A stretch of 64,000 nucleotides of DNA from Cribrihabitans_A pelagius (GTDB lineage Bacteria; Pseudomonadota; Alphaproteobacteria; Rhodobacterales; Rhodobacteraceae), in assembly GCF_048820915.1 (NCBI RefSeq), contig NZ_JBMERR010000012.1, positions 1-64,000 on the forward strand, given 5' to 3'. Made by a program: the position numbers and the translations under genes. Shown here piece after piece: positions 49,371 through 58,188 of this stretch (position 1 is its first letter; each line of letters opens with the position of its first letter). The notes beneath the pieces are model-generated. The model was given only the letters and a program-made list of their open reading frames with translations, had not been told where the DNA came from and searched no databases.

Positions 49371-50636
49371 ATGGATCACTTTCTCTACCGCGACGGCGCG
49401 CTCTACGCCGAGGATGTTCCCGTCACCGAGATCGCCGCGGCGGTGGGCACCCCCTTCTACGTTTATTCCACAGCCACTCTGCTGCGCCATTTCCGCCTCT
49501 TCGACGAGGCGCTGGAAGGCACCGATCACCTGGTCTGCTACGCGATGAAGGCGGCCTCCAACCAGGCGATCCTGAAGACCCTCGCACAGGCGGGCGCGGG
49601 GATGGATGTGGTAAGTCAGGGCGAATACCTGCGCGCCAAGGCCGCGGGCGTGCCGGGGGAGAAGATCGTCTTCTCCGGTGTCGGCAAGACCTCGGAGGAA
49701 ATCCGCACCGCACTGAGCGGCGGCATCCGCCAGTTCAATGTCGAAAGCGAGCCCGAGATGGAGGTGATCAGCGCCATCGCGGTCGAGCTGGGCACCGTCG
49801 CGCCCGTCACCATCCGCGTGAACCCGGACGTCGACGCCAAGACCCATGCCAAGATCGCCACCGGCAAGTCCGAGAACAAGTTCGGCATCCCGATCTCCCG
49901 CGCGCGGGAGGTCTATGCCCGCGCTGCCGCCCTGCCGGGGCTGGAGGTGATCGGCATCGACGTCCACATCGGCTCGCAGCTGACGGAGCTGGAGCCGTTC
50001 CGTCTCGCCTACCAAAAAGTGGCCGAACTCACGGAAACCCTGCGCGCCGAAGGCCATGACATCCGCCGGCTCGACCTCGGCGGCGGCTTGGGCATCCCCT
50101 ACGAGCGCTCCAACACCGCGCCGCCCCTGCCGGTGGAATACGGCCAGCTGATCAAGGAGACGCTGGGCCATCTGAACTGCGAGATCGAGATCGAGCCGGG
50201 CCGGCTGATCGCGGGCAACGCCGGGCTGATGGTTTCCAGGGTGATCTACCTGAAGCAGGGCGAGGGCCGCGATTTCCTGATCATCGACGGCGCCATGAAC
50301 GACCTGATCCGCCCCGCCATGTACGAAGCGCACCACGACATCGTGCCGGTCGCGGAACCCGTGCCGGGCGTGGAGAGCCAGCCCTATGACATCGTCGGCC
50401 CGGTCTGCGAGACCGGCGACACCTTTGCGCGCCAGCGCGCCATGCCGCCGGTGGCGCCGGGGGATCTCATCGCCTTCCGCAGTGCCGGCGCCTATGGCGC
50501 GGTGATGGCGAGCGAGTACAACTCCCGCCCGCTGATCCCGGAAGTGCTGGTGCACGGGGATCAATTTGCGGTCATCCGCCGGCGCCCGGACTTTGACGAA
50601 ATGATAAACCGCGATACCATCCCCGAATGGCTCTGA
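49371..50636 (+). CDS. lysA: Diaminopimelate decarboxylase
   Basis: A 421-residue PLP enzyme that makes L-lysine from meso-diaminopimelate. The PLP lysine is in VCYAMKAASNQAILKTLAQA (near residue 55). HIGSQ, LGGGLGIPYE, EPGRLIAGNAGLMVSRV and GPVCETGDTFARQR complete the alanine-racemase-fold and C-terminal signatures. It precedes the TIGR02302 gene by 37 bases and is probably cotranscribed with it. Confidence 0.96.
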   Translation: MDHFLYRDGALYAEDVPVTEIAAAVGTPFYVYSTATLLRHFRLFDEALEGTDHLVCYAMKAASNQAILKTLAQAGAGMDVVSQGEYLRAKAAGVPGEKIVFSGVGKTSEEIRTALSGGIRQFNVESEPEMEVISAIAVELGTVAPVTIRVNPDVDAKTHAKIATGKSENKFGIPISRAREVYARAAALPGLEVIGIDVHIGSQLTELEPFRLAYQKVAELTETLRAEGHDIRRLDLGGGLGIPYERSNTAPPLPVEYGQLIKETLGHLNCEIEIEPGRLIAGNAGLMVSRVIYLKQGEGRDFLIIDGAMNDLIRPAMYEAHHDIVPVAEPVPGVESQPYDIVGPVCETGDTFARQRAMPPVAPGDLIAFRSAGAYGAVMASEYNSRPLIPEVLVHGDQFAVIRRRPDFDEMINRDTIPEWL

Positions 50637-50673
50637 CGCGTTCCGGCGCGGGCCATCGGCAGGGGAGCCCCGC

Positions 50674-53307
50674 ATGGCCCGCAACATGGACCGCAACATG
50701 GACCGTACCACGGCCCGCAATCTCGGCATCGGCGACGCGCTGAAGCGACTGAGGCGCCCCCTGGCCCTGACCCGGGCCGGGATGGCGGCGGAGCGGAGCT
50801 TGCGCGCCTTCTGGCCGCTGGTCTCGGTGCTGATGGCGGCGCTGGCGGCGCTGATGCTGGGGCTGCACGAGCTCCTGCCGGTGGAGGCGGTCTGGACGGG
50901 CACCGTTGCCACGGTGCTGGGCGCACTGGCGGCGCTGGGCTGGGGCCTCTGGCGCTTTCGTTGGCCCAGCCGGGCGGCAGCGCTGGCGCGGCTGGACGAG
51001 ACTCTGCCGGGCCGGCCGGTCAGCACGCTTCTGGATCAGCAGGCCATCGGCGCGGATGACCCCGCCTCGGCGGCGCTTTGGCAGGCGCATCGGCGTCGCA
51101 TGGCCGAGGCCGCGCGCCGCGCCCGTGCGCCTGCGCCCGATCTCAAACTCGCGGCTGCCGACCCCTTTGCCCTGCGCTACGTGGCGGCGCTGGCGCTGGT
51201 CGTGGCACTGCTGTTCGGCTCCTTCTGGCAGGTGGCCTCGGTCCGCGGGATTGCGCCCGGCGGCAATGGCACGGCGCTGGGCGGGCCCGCCTGGGAGGGC
51301 TGGGCGGAGCCGCCCGCCTATACCCGCCTGCCGGTGCTCTACCTCAACGACCAGGCGGCAGGCCCGCTGGAGCTGCCCGCGGGCAGCGCGGTGACGCTGC
51401 GCTTTTACGGCAAGACGGGGGCGCTGACGCTGGCGGAGACCGTCTCGGGCCGCGCGGGCGAGGTGCGGCCGGCCGCCGCGCCGATGCATGAATTCGAGGC
51501 CGCGCGCTCCGGCACCCTGGAGATCGCAGGCCCCGGCGGGCGCAGCTGGCAGGTGGCGGTGATCCCCGACCAGCCGCCCAAGGCCGCCGCCGCAGGCGAT
51601 CCCGAGCTGGATGCGGGCGGCGAGACCGCGATTGCCTATTCCGCCAGCGACGATTACGGCGTGGCGGGCGGCACACTCACCATCACGCTGGACCTTGCCG
51701 GCGCCGAGCGGCGCCACGGGCTCATCATCGACCCGGACGCCCGCGACCACATCGTGGTCGACCTGCCGCTGCCGATCTCGGGCAGCCGCAAGGCCTTTAC
51801 CGAAACCCTGATCGAGGATTTCGCCCAGCACCCCTGGGCCAACCTGCCGGTCACCTACCGCTTCACCGTGCGTGACGAGGCCGGGCAGGACTTCACCGCG
51901 CCTGCCTATAACGCGCCGCTGGTCGCCCGCCGGTTCTTCGACCCGCTGGCGGCGGCGGTGGCGGAGCAGCGGCGCGATCTGTTGTGGTCGCGCGCCAATG
52001 CGCCGCGGGTGGCGCGTATCCTGCGCAGCCTGTCGCACCGGCCCGAAGGCGTCTTCCGCGACTACGGCGACTACCTGCGGCTGCGCAGCATCCTGCGGCG
52101 GCTGGAAGGCTATATCTCGGAGCACTCGCTCCCCGCGCCGCGGCAGGAGGAGGTGGCGGCCGCGCTCTGGGATCTGGCGCTGCAGATGGAGGAGGGCGAC
52201 ATGGGCGACGCGCTGGAGCGGATGCAGCGCGCCCAGGAGCGGCTTAGCCAGGCGATGCGCGACGGCGCCAGCGACCAGGAGATCGCCCGCCTGATGCAGG
52301 AGCTGCGCGAAGCCACGCAGGACTACTTGCGCCAGCTCAGCCGCCAGGCCGAGGCCGGCCCGGAGCAGCCGGGCGGCGGCGACCAGAACACGATGACGCT
52401 GAGCCAGGACGACCTGCAGGCGATGATGGACCGCATTCAGGAGCTGATGGAGCAGGGCCGCATGGCCGAGGCCGAACAGGCCCTGCGCGAGTTCCAGCAG
52501 ATGATGGAGAACATGCGGGTGACCCGCTCCCAAGGCGGGCAGGGCGGTGATGCGGGCCGCGAGGCGATGGAGGGGCTGGCGGAAACCCTGCGCGAGCAGC
52601 AGGGGCTGTCGGATCAGGCCTTCCGCGATCTGCAGGAACAGTTCAACCCCGGCGCCCAGAGCGGCGAAAGCCAGGGCAACGAAGGCCGCGAGGGCGGTCT
52701 GGGCCGCGGCCAGAGCCATCAGGACGGCGGCCAGCAGGGCACGGGCCGCGGCAGCGATGCCGGCCGCGGCGAGGGCGGCAGCCGCCAGAACCGCGGCCCG
52801 GACGGCAGTTTCCAGGAACCGGACGCGGGCAGCCTCGCGGATCGTCAGGAGGCGCTGCGCCGGCAGCTGCAGCGCCAGCAGCAGGGCCTGCCCTTTGCGG
52901 GCGGCGAGGCGGGCGATGCCGCGCGCGAGGCGCTGGACCGCGCAGGCCGCGCCATGGACGGTGCCGAGGACGCGCTGCGCGGCGGCGATCTGGCCGATGC
53001 CATCGGCCGTCAGTCCGAAGCGATGGAGGCGCTGCGCGAAGGCATGCGCAGCCTGGGCGAGGCGCTGGCGCAACAGCAGCAGGGCCAGCCGAACGGGCAG
53101 GGCCAGCCCTCGGCCACGGCGCGCGGCGACCGGATGGACCCGCTTGGCCGCAGCAGCCGCGGTACATTGGACGGCGGCGAAGTTGGCGAAGGCCAGGCCT
53201 ACCGCCGCGCCTGGGATCTGCTGGAGGAAATCCGCCGCCGGGCCGGCGACCGCGAGCGCGGCGATAGCGAACGCGGCTATCTGCAGCGGCTGCTCGACCG
53301 CTTCTGA
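50674..53307 (+). CDS. TIGR02302 family (DUF4175) membrane protein
   Basis: An 877-residue protein. Three hydrophobic segments lie in the N-terminal quarter (LVSVLMAALAALMLGL, ATVLGALAALGWGLW and YVAALALVVALLFGSFW). A long soluble part follows, then a Gln/Glu/Arg/Gly-rich low-complexity and coiled-coil region (about 500-800). This matches the alphaproteobacterial TIGR02302 family of unknown function. The N-terminus holds short repeats (ARNMDRNMDRTTARN). The C-terminal region is probably periplasmic or cytoplasmic and filamentous; topology was not resolved. Confidence 0.9.
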   Translation: MARNMDRNMDRTTARNLGIGDALKRLRRPLALTRAGMAAERSLRAFWPLVSVLMAALAALMLGLHELLPVEAVWTGTVATVLGALAALGWGLWRFRWPSRAAALARLDETLPGRPVSTLLDQQAIGADDPASAALWQAHRRRMAEAARRARAPAPDLKLAAADPFALRYVAALALVVALLFGSFWQVASVRGIAPGGNGTALGGPAWEGWAEPPAYTRLPVLYLNDQAAGPLELPAGSAVTLRFYGKTGALTLAETVSGRAGEVRPAAAPMHEFEAARSGTLEIAGPGGRSWQVAVIPDQPPKAAAAGDPELDAGGETAIAYSASDDYGVAGGTLTITLDLAGAERRHGLIIDPDARDHIVVDLPLPISGSRKAFTETLIEDFAQHPWANLPVTYRFTVRDEAGQDFTAPAYNAPLVARRFFDPLAAAVAEQRRDLLWSRANAPRVARILRSLSHRPEGVFRDYGDYLRLRSILRRLEGYISEHSLPAPRQEEVAAALWDLALQMEEGDMGDALERMQRAQERLSQAMRDGASDQEIARLMQELREATQDYLRQLSRQAEAGPEQPGGGDQNTMTLSQDDLQAMMDRIQELMEQGRMAEAEQALREFQQMMENMRVTRSQGGQGGDAGREAMEGLAETLREQQGLSDQAFRDLQEQFNPGAQSGESQGNEGREGGLGRGQSHQDGGQQGTGRGSDAGRGEGGSRQNRGPDGSFQEPDAGSLADRQEALRRQLQRQQQGLPFAGGEAGDAAREALDRAGRAMDGAEDALRGGDLADAIGRQSEAMEALREGMRSLGEALAQQQQGQPNGQGQPSATARGDRMDPLGRSSRGTLDGGEVGEGQAYRRAWDLLEEIRRRAGDRERGDSERGYLQRLLDRF

Positions 53308-53412
53308 CTCCGGCCGGGTGCGCCAGCCGGGCGGATGGCGCGCAAGGGCTGCAGCCCGGCGGCTTCCGGGGCAGGCCGGCCGAGCCGGAAATCTGGCGCT
53401 TCGAGGGGGCTA

Positions 53413-54276
53413 CTACGCCGCGGTGAGGGATTTCACCTGCACGTCCAGCCACAGCCGCAGCTGATCGACCCAGGCAACATAGCTCTCAAGCGCGCTGCCG
53501 GCCTGCGGCAGACGCTCGGCGATCACCGGCGCATTGGCATAGACCATCACCAGCGCCAGCATCACCAGAAGCGACAGGGTGAAGCCGCGGGCAAAGCCGC
53601 CCTGGCTGCGGCGCCGGCCCCCGGCCTCGGCCGCCCCGGCTGCGGCGGCGCTTTCGCCCGCGCGCAGGGTGGAGTTGATCTCTTCGATGTCGGGCAGCAG
53701 GTCGCGGCGGGAGCCGGACGCGGCGGCCTCGGTCTCCAGCCCGTTGCGCTGCCAGGTCCGGTCCTGCGCTGCGTCCGCGGGCCGGTCCCCGCGGGGGCTG
53801 CGCGCTATCCGTTCCGGGTGCTCACTGCGGTCCGGACGGCGCGGGCGCGCGGGCGGCTCGCCGGGCATGGCGTCGAGACCGAGATCGGGCTGGGTTTCCA
53901 GCGCCTCCGCCTCCGCCTCCGCGGCGCGCAGGGCGGCCTCGCGGGCGGCTTCCTCGCGCAGGATGTCCGAAAGATCCGGGTCAAGCCCGCGCGGCCGCGG
54001 GGCAGGCGGCTCGATTGCGGGCCCGGCAGAGTTCCCGGCGGCGGAGTCCGGCAGGGCGGTTTCCGGCGCGGGCGCGGCCCTTTCCTCCTGCTCCGGTTCG
54101 GCGTGCTCCGGGAGCGGGCTGCCGGGCTGGCCCGGCCCTGCCTCCGCTTCCTCCGCGGCGCCGGGCTGGAACCAGGTCTGGTCGCATTCCGAGCACTGCA
54201 CATCCCGGCCCTCGGCAGGAATGACGTCATCCGGCACTTCGTACTGGGCGGCGCAATTCGGACAGGTCAGGCGCAT
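53413..54276 (-). CDS. Zinc-ribbon (MJ0042-type) membrane protein
   Basis: 287 residues from the ATG at 54276. The N-terminus RLTCPNCAAQYEVPDDVIPA then VQCSECDQTWF carries two CxxC pairs, the MJ0042 zinc-finger pattern. A long acidic, Pro/Glu/Ala-rich linker follows. A single membrane helix near residue 235 (FTLSLLVMLALVMVYANAPV) precedes a short C-terminal segment. The zinc ribbon should be cytoplasmic. It is divergent from ftsE; such proteins are often beside ftsEX in this order, by recollection. Function unknown. Confidence 0.86.
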   Translation of the reverse strand: MRLTCPNCAAQYEVPDDVIPAEGRDVQCSECDQTWFQPGAAEEAEAGPGQPGSPLPEHAEPEQEERAAPAPETALPDSAAGNSAGPAIEPPAPRPRGLDPDLSDILREEAAREAALRAAEAEAEALETQPDLGLDAMPGEPPARPRRPDRSEHPERIARSPRGDRPADAAQDRTWQRNGLETEAAASGSRRDLLPDIEEINSTLRAGESAAAAGAAEAGGRRRSQGGFARGFTLSLLVMLALVMVYANAPVIAERLPQAGSALESYVAWVDQLRLWLDVQVKSLTAA

Positions 54277-54476
54277 CGTGCTCTCCTCGGCGCGGCGCCC
54301 GGGCGGCCGCCGGCAGGTTGTTTTCCAGCGATCATAGGTAGTTCCGCCCCGCCATAAAAGGCCCAATCGCGCCCGCGCCCGGCCGCCCTCCGCCGCGGCG
54401 GCACACCCGCAACAGCGCCCCATTGAAACTGCCGGGGCCTTGGGGCACAACGGCACGGCATGACAAGGGGGCAGCG

Positions 54477-55154
54477 GTGATCGAGCTGGACGAAGTGGGC
54501 TACAATTACGGCGGCGGCGAGTTGCTCTCCGGCGTCTCGGTGCGGCTGGCGCCGGGCTCGTTCCACTTCCTGACCGGCCCCTCCGGCGCGGGCAAGACCA
54601 CGCTCCTTAAGCTTTGCTATGGCGCGCTGACCCCGACAGCAGGGCGGGTGCGGGCCTTCAACATGGACGTGAAGGGGCTGGACCGCGACCAGATGGCCTA
54701 TCTGCGCCGCCGTGTCGGCGTAGTGCACCAGGACTGCCGCTTCCTCGACCATCTGCCGGTGATCGAGAACATCGCCCTGCCGCTCACGGTTTCGGGCCGC
54801 GGGCTGTCGGAAGAAGACGCCAACCTCCGCGAGCTGCTGAACTGGGTCGGCCTTGCCGAGCGCGCCGATGCGCTGCCGCCGGAGCTGTCCGGCGGCGAGC
54901 GGCAGCGGGCGGCGCTGGCGCGCTCCTTGATCCTGTCGCCCGACGTCATCATCGCGGACGAGCCCACCGGCAACGTCGACTGGGAGATGTCGCAGCGGCT
55001 CTTGCAGCTTTTGGTGGAACTGAACCGGATGGAGAAGACCATCCTGGTGGCCACCCACGATTTGTCGCTGATCCGCGCCGCCAAGAACCAGGTGCAGGCG
55101 CGGGTGCTCAGGATTTCGGGCGGGCGGCTGCATTCGGCGGGGGCCGACCTGTGA
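54477..55154 (+). CDS. ftsE: Cell division ATP-binding protein FtsE
   Basis: A 225-residue ABC ATPase. Walker A is GPSGAGKTT (about 34-42), the signature LSGGERQRAALARS, Walker B VIIADEPTGN, with the H-loop in VATHDLSLI. The GTG start at 54477 follows AAGGGGG. With FtsX, encoded directly downstream with a GTGA overlap, it forms the complex that controls septal peptidoglycan hydrolases. Confidence 0.94.
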   Translation: MIELDEVGYNYGGGELLSGVSVRLAPGSFHFLTGPSGAGKTTLLKLCYGALTPTAGRVRAFNMDVKGLDRDQMAYLRRRVGVVHQDCRFLDHLPVIENIALPLTVSGRGLSEEDANLRELLNWVGLAERADALPPELSGGERQRAALARSLILSPDVIIADEPTGNVDWEMSQRLLQLLVELNRMEKTILVATHDLSLIRAAKNQVQARVLRISGGRLHSAGADL

Positions 55155-56059
55155 GCGGCGGCGGGCTCGCGCGGCTGCGCCAGCTGATCCTGGGCGATGC
55201 CCAGGCCGACCGGGTGGTGCCGCCGAGCGGCTTCACCGCGCATCTCACGCTGTTTGCCGCGGGCGCCATGGCTTTCCTTGCGGTCTTTGCGCTGGCGCTG
55301 TCGCTGGCCTCGGGGCGACTGGCGGACCGCTGGGCCTCGGAACTGGCGCGCGCCGCCACGCTGCGGATCAACGCGCCCGCCGAACAGCGCGCGGCGCAGA
55401 CCGAGGCGGCGCTGGAAATCCTGCGCCAGACGCCGGGCGTCGCCGAAGCGCGGGCGCTGAGCGCCGAAGAACAGGCCGCCCTGCTCGCGCCCTGGCTCGG
55501 CTCCAGCTTGCCGGCCAAAGACTTGCCGGTGCCGCAGCTGATCGAGGTGACGGCGGATGATCCGGGCTATGACGCCGCCGGGCTCAGGCTGCGGCTGCAG
55601 GCCGAGGTGCCGGGCGCGGTGCTGGACGATCACGCCCGCTGGCGCGCGCCTCTGGTCGATGCGGCCCGTGCGCTGCGCCGGCTGGCCTGGGCCTCGATCC
55701 TGCTGATCGGCGGCGCCACCGCGGCGATGATCACGCTTGCCGCCAATGCCGCCCTGGCCGCCAATGCCCAGGTGATCGAAGTGCTGCGGCTGGTTGGCGC
55801 GCTCGACAGCTATATCGCCCAGGCCTTCGTGCGCCGCTTTACCCTGCGGGCGCTGATGGGCACCGCCGCCGGGGTGGTGCTGGGGATGGCCGGGGTCTGG
55901 CTGATGCCTGCCGCCTCGGAAGAAGGCGGCTTTCTCACCGGGCTTGGTTTTCAGGGCTGGGGCTGGCTGGCGCCGCTCATGATCCCGCCGCTGGGCGCGC
56001 TGGTGGCCTTTGCCGCCACGGCCCGCGCGGCCCGCAAACGTTTGGGGGAACTCTCGTGA
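55151..56059 (+). CDS. ftsX: Cell division protein FtsX
   Basis: A 302-residue inner-membrane partner of FtsE with four hydrophobic segments: one near the N-terminus (LTLFAAGAMAFLAVFALALS), then a periplasmic domain (about 65-165), then three C-terminal helices. EVLRLVGALDSYIAQAFVRR is the typical FtsX cytoplasmic motif. GTG start, overlapping ftsE; its stop overlaps the plsC start. The three genes form one operon. Confidence 0.92.
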   Translation: MSGGGLARLRQLILGDAQADRVVPPSGFTAHLTLFAAGAMAFLAVFALALSLASGRLADRWASELARAATLRINAPAEQRAAQTEAALEILRQTPGVAEARALSAEEQAALLAPWLGSSLPAKDLPVPQLIEVTADDPGYDAAGLRLRLQAEVPGAVLDDHARWRAPLVDAARALRRLAWASILLIGGATAAMITLAANAALAANAQVIEVLRLVGALDSYIAQAFVRRFTLRALMGTAAGVVLGMAGVWLMPAASEEGGFLTGLGFQGWGWLAPLMIPPLGALVAFAATARAARKRLGELS

Positions 56060-56805
56060 CATCCGCATTCCAGTGGCTGCGCTCGGCCCTGTTCGAATTC
56101 CAGATCTACCTGGCAATGCTGGTCATCGGGCTGGTCTTTGCGCCCTGGGCGCTGGTTTCGCGCCGCGGGGCACGGGTTGCCTGCAAGAGCTATTGCCGCT
56201 GGGTCCTGTGGAGCGCGCGCTGGATGGTCGGCATCCGCAGTGAGGTGCGCGGCCCGGTGCCCGGGGGCGAGGTGATCATCGCCGCCAAGCACCAGAGTTT
56301 CCTCGACATCCTGATTATCTTCAATGCGGTGCCCTCGGCCCGCTTCATCATGAAGCGCGAATTGCTGTGGACGCCGGTGATCGGCATCTACGCCAAGCGG
56401 CTGGGCTGTGTGCCGGTGAACCGCGGCAAGCGCGGCGCCGCCATCGCGCGCATGGTGAAAGGCGTTGCCGCCGAAAGCCGCGAACCCGGCCAGCTGATCA
56501 TCTATTCGCAAGGCACCCGCGTGGCGCCGGGGGTGAAGCAGCCCTACAAGGTCGGCACCGCGGTGCTGTATCAGGCGCTGGAGCAGCCTTGCGTGCCGGC
56601 CGCCACCAACGTGGGCCTGTTCTGGCCGCGCAAGGGGCTGATGCGCAAGCCGGGACTGGCGGTTGTGGAGTTCCTGCCGCCGCTGGAGCCGGGGCTCGGC
56701 CGCAATGAATTTATGGCGTTGCTGGAAGAGCAGGTCGAGCGGCGCTCGGATGCATTGATGCGGGAAGCGGGGTTTGAGCCTGATGGAATATATCAGCAAT
56801 CTTGA
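56056..56805 (+). CDS. plsC: 1-acyl-sn-glycerol-3-phosphate acyltransferase (PlsC)
   Basis: A 249-residue membrane acyltransferase converting lysophosphatidate to phosphatidate. The HX4D motif is in AAKHQSFLDILIIF (near residue 79), and YSQGTRVAPG in the middle takes the place of the usual FPEGTR. It has an N-terminal membrane segment. The GTG start overlaps the ftsX stop by four bases. Together with plsY (2774) it would complete phosphatidate synthesis. Confidence 0.93.
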   Translation: MTSAFQWLRSALFEFQIYLAMLVIGLVFAPWALVSRRGARVACKSYCRWVLWSARWMVGIRSEVRGPVPGGEVIIAAKHQSFLDILIIFNAVPSARFIMKRELLWTPVIGIYAKRLGCVPVNRGKRGAAIARMVKGVAAESREPGQLIIYSQGTRVAPGVKQPYKVGTAVLYQALEQPCVPAATNVGLFWPRKGLMRKPGLAVVEFLPPLEPGLGRNEFMALLEEQVERRSDALMREAGFEPDGIYQQS

Positions 56806-57388
56806 CGAGCTGGAGGCGCTCTACGGGGAACCGGGAGCGCCTTCCTTACGCAAGGTGGCGGCGCGGATGACGCCGGCCTACCGGGAGTGGATCCTGGCCT
56901 CAAAACTCTGCGTGCTGGCCACAGTTGGCCCCGAGGGCACCGACGCAAGCCCCCGCGGCGATGACGGCCCCGTGGTGGCCGAGCTCGACCCCGGCACGCT
57001 GGCGCTGCCCGATTGGCGCGGCAACAACCGGATCGACAGCTTGCGCAACATCGTGCGGGACGGGCGGGTGTCGCTGATGTTTCTGGTGCCCGGCTCGAAC
57101 AATGTGGTGCGCGTGAACGGCAGCGCCCGGCTCACCGGCGATGCGGAGCTGCGGGCGCGGTTCGAACGCGCAGGCAAGCAGCCCGCCACGGTGATCGTGA
57201 TATCAATCGCGGAAATCTACATGCAATGCGCCCGCGCGCTGATGCGGGCCGGCACCTGGCGCGGTGCGGATGAAAGCGCAGGCCTGCCCAGCATGGGCGC
57301 GGTGCTGGCCGAGATGACCGAAGGCGCGGAAGGCGGCGCGTCCTACGATGCCGCCTGGGGTGCACGGGCGGCCAAAACGATGTGGTGA
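56783..57388 (+). CDS. Pyridoxamine 5'-phosphate oxidase family protein
   Basis: 201 residues from the ATG at 56783; a TTG three codons upstream is possible. It overlaps the plsC 3' end by 23 bases. The split-barrel flavin-binding fold is indicated by WILASKLCVLATVGPEGTDA, SPRGDDGPVV, LPDWRGNNRIDSLRNIVRDG and SLMFLVPGSNNVVRVNGSA. It probably binds FMN, F420 or haem; the substrate is unknown. A palindromic hairpin pair follows the stop. Confidence 0.87.
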   Translation: MEYISNLDELEALYGEPGAPSLRKVAARMTPAYREWILASKLCVLATVGPEGTDASPRGDDGPVVAELDPGTLALPDWRGNNRIDSLRNIVRDGRVSLMFLVPGSNNVVRVNGSARLTGDAELRARFERAGKQPATVIVISIAEIYMQCARALMRAGTWRGADESAGLPSMGAVLAEMTEGAEGGASYDAAWGARAAKTMW

Positions 57389-57408
57389 GGCCCGCGGCGG
57401 CGCGGGCC

Positions 57409-57452
57409 AAGGAAATTGCAATTTCCTTGTAAAAAGTCCTGCAAAGACTTTT
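57409..57452. terminator. Paired hairpins, possible bidirectional terminator
   Basis: A 20-bp uninterrupted palindrome (half-site AAGGAAATTG, 57409-57428) is followed by AAAAGTC-N7-GACTTTT (57432-57452). The second stem ends in TTTT in both directions. It lies between convergent genes, so a shared terminator is the simplest reading. The architecture recalls the pair at 24847-24890. Confidence 0.65.
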
Positions 57453-57491
57453 GTCTGCCGCCCGCGGGCGTGCAGACAGGCCGGGTTTAGC

Positions 57492-57800
57492 TCAGGAAAT
57501 CAGCGCGCCAATCAGGATCTGCGGCTCCACATCGGTGAAATTCGCAATATCCGCCATTACCGGCCCGGAGGCCTTCATCGCGGCCTTCATGTCCTCCTGC
57601 GTGGCAAAGAGCAGCGTTGCCACCGCGTGGTAGGGCGCGGGCGTCTCCGGCCCGCCGGAGAGCCCCCGGACCGCAATGGCCCGCTCGAGGTACTGACCCA
57701 TATGCCGGCCCACAAGCTCCATATGCGTCTGGGCGTAATAGGCATGGTCAAAGCGGCTGTCTGGAAGGGCGGGGTAGAAGACTTGCAGTGACACGGTCAT
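57492..57800 (-). CDS. EthD family protein
   Basis: 102 residues from the ATG at 57800, which has AGGAGG upstream. The dimeric ferredoxin-like EthD pattern is visible: QVFYPALPDSRFDHAYYAQT, then HMELVGRHMGQYLERA, and the second half VATLLFATQEDMKAAM. EthD-like proteins are small and often of unknown function. It is monocistronic and convergent with the PPOX-family gene. Confidence 0.86.
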   Translation of the reverse strand: MTVSLQVFYPALPDSRFDHAYYAQTHMELVGRHMGQYLERAIAVRGLSGGPETPAPYHAVATLLFATQEDMKAAMKASGPVMADIANFTDVEPQILIGALIS

Positions 57801-57928
57801 GGCGGTGCTCCTCCTGGCTGTGGTCCCGGACAGTAGAGCCGGTGCCGCACCTCGCGCCAAGGAAAACGTGCTCGATGGGGCGGGCTCGCCCGATCTGCCG
57901 GGCAGGCGGGCCTCTCGCCTGAAAGCGA

Positions 57929-58100
57929 AAAGCCGCGCACCGGCGGCGCGCGCGGGGGCGAACCGAAGGGGAAAGATTGGCAGTTTATCCCGGCCAGATC
58001 CGTACACCCTCTCGAGGGACCACCCAGCCGCAGCCAAATCGCCGCCGTGTGGGGGCGTGGCCTGCGATTCGCGGCGGCCTTCGGCCTTGTCCCGTGCTGG
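57929..58100 (+). repeat. Family A dispersed repeat, copy A3
   Basis: Shares GATTGGCAGTTTATCCCGGC, GCCAAATCGCCGCCG and GCGGCCTTCGGCCTTGTCCC with A2. The same frame stays open (GGEPKGKDWQFIPARSV, then SQIAAVWGRG). It fills much of the gap 57801-58188 between the EthD gene and the lpdA 3' end; only the lpdA terminator is otherwise seen there. Confidence 0.78.
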
Positions 58101-58141
58101 GGAGATTCAGGGCGAACCGGACATCCGGCGACCCGGAAAGG

Positions 58142-58170
58142 AAAAAGGCAGCTCCGGGGGAGCTGCCTTT
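58142..58170 (-). terminator. Intrinsic terminator of lpdA
   Basis: AAGGCAGCTCC/GGAGCTGCCTT with a short loop, followed on the minus strand by TTTCC (five T counting the stem end). It lies 19 bases after the lpdA stop. Strong. Confidence 0.88.
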
Positions 58171-58188
58171 CAGTGCGCCTGCGCCGGA

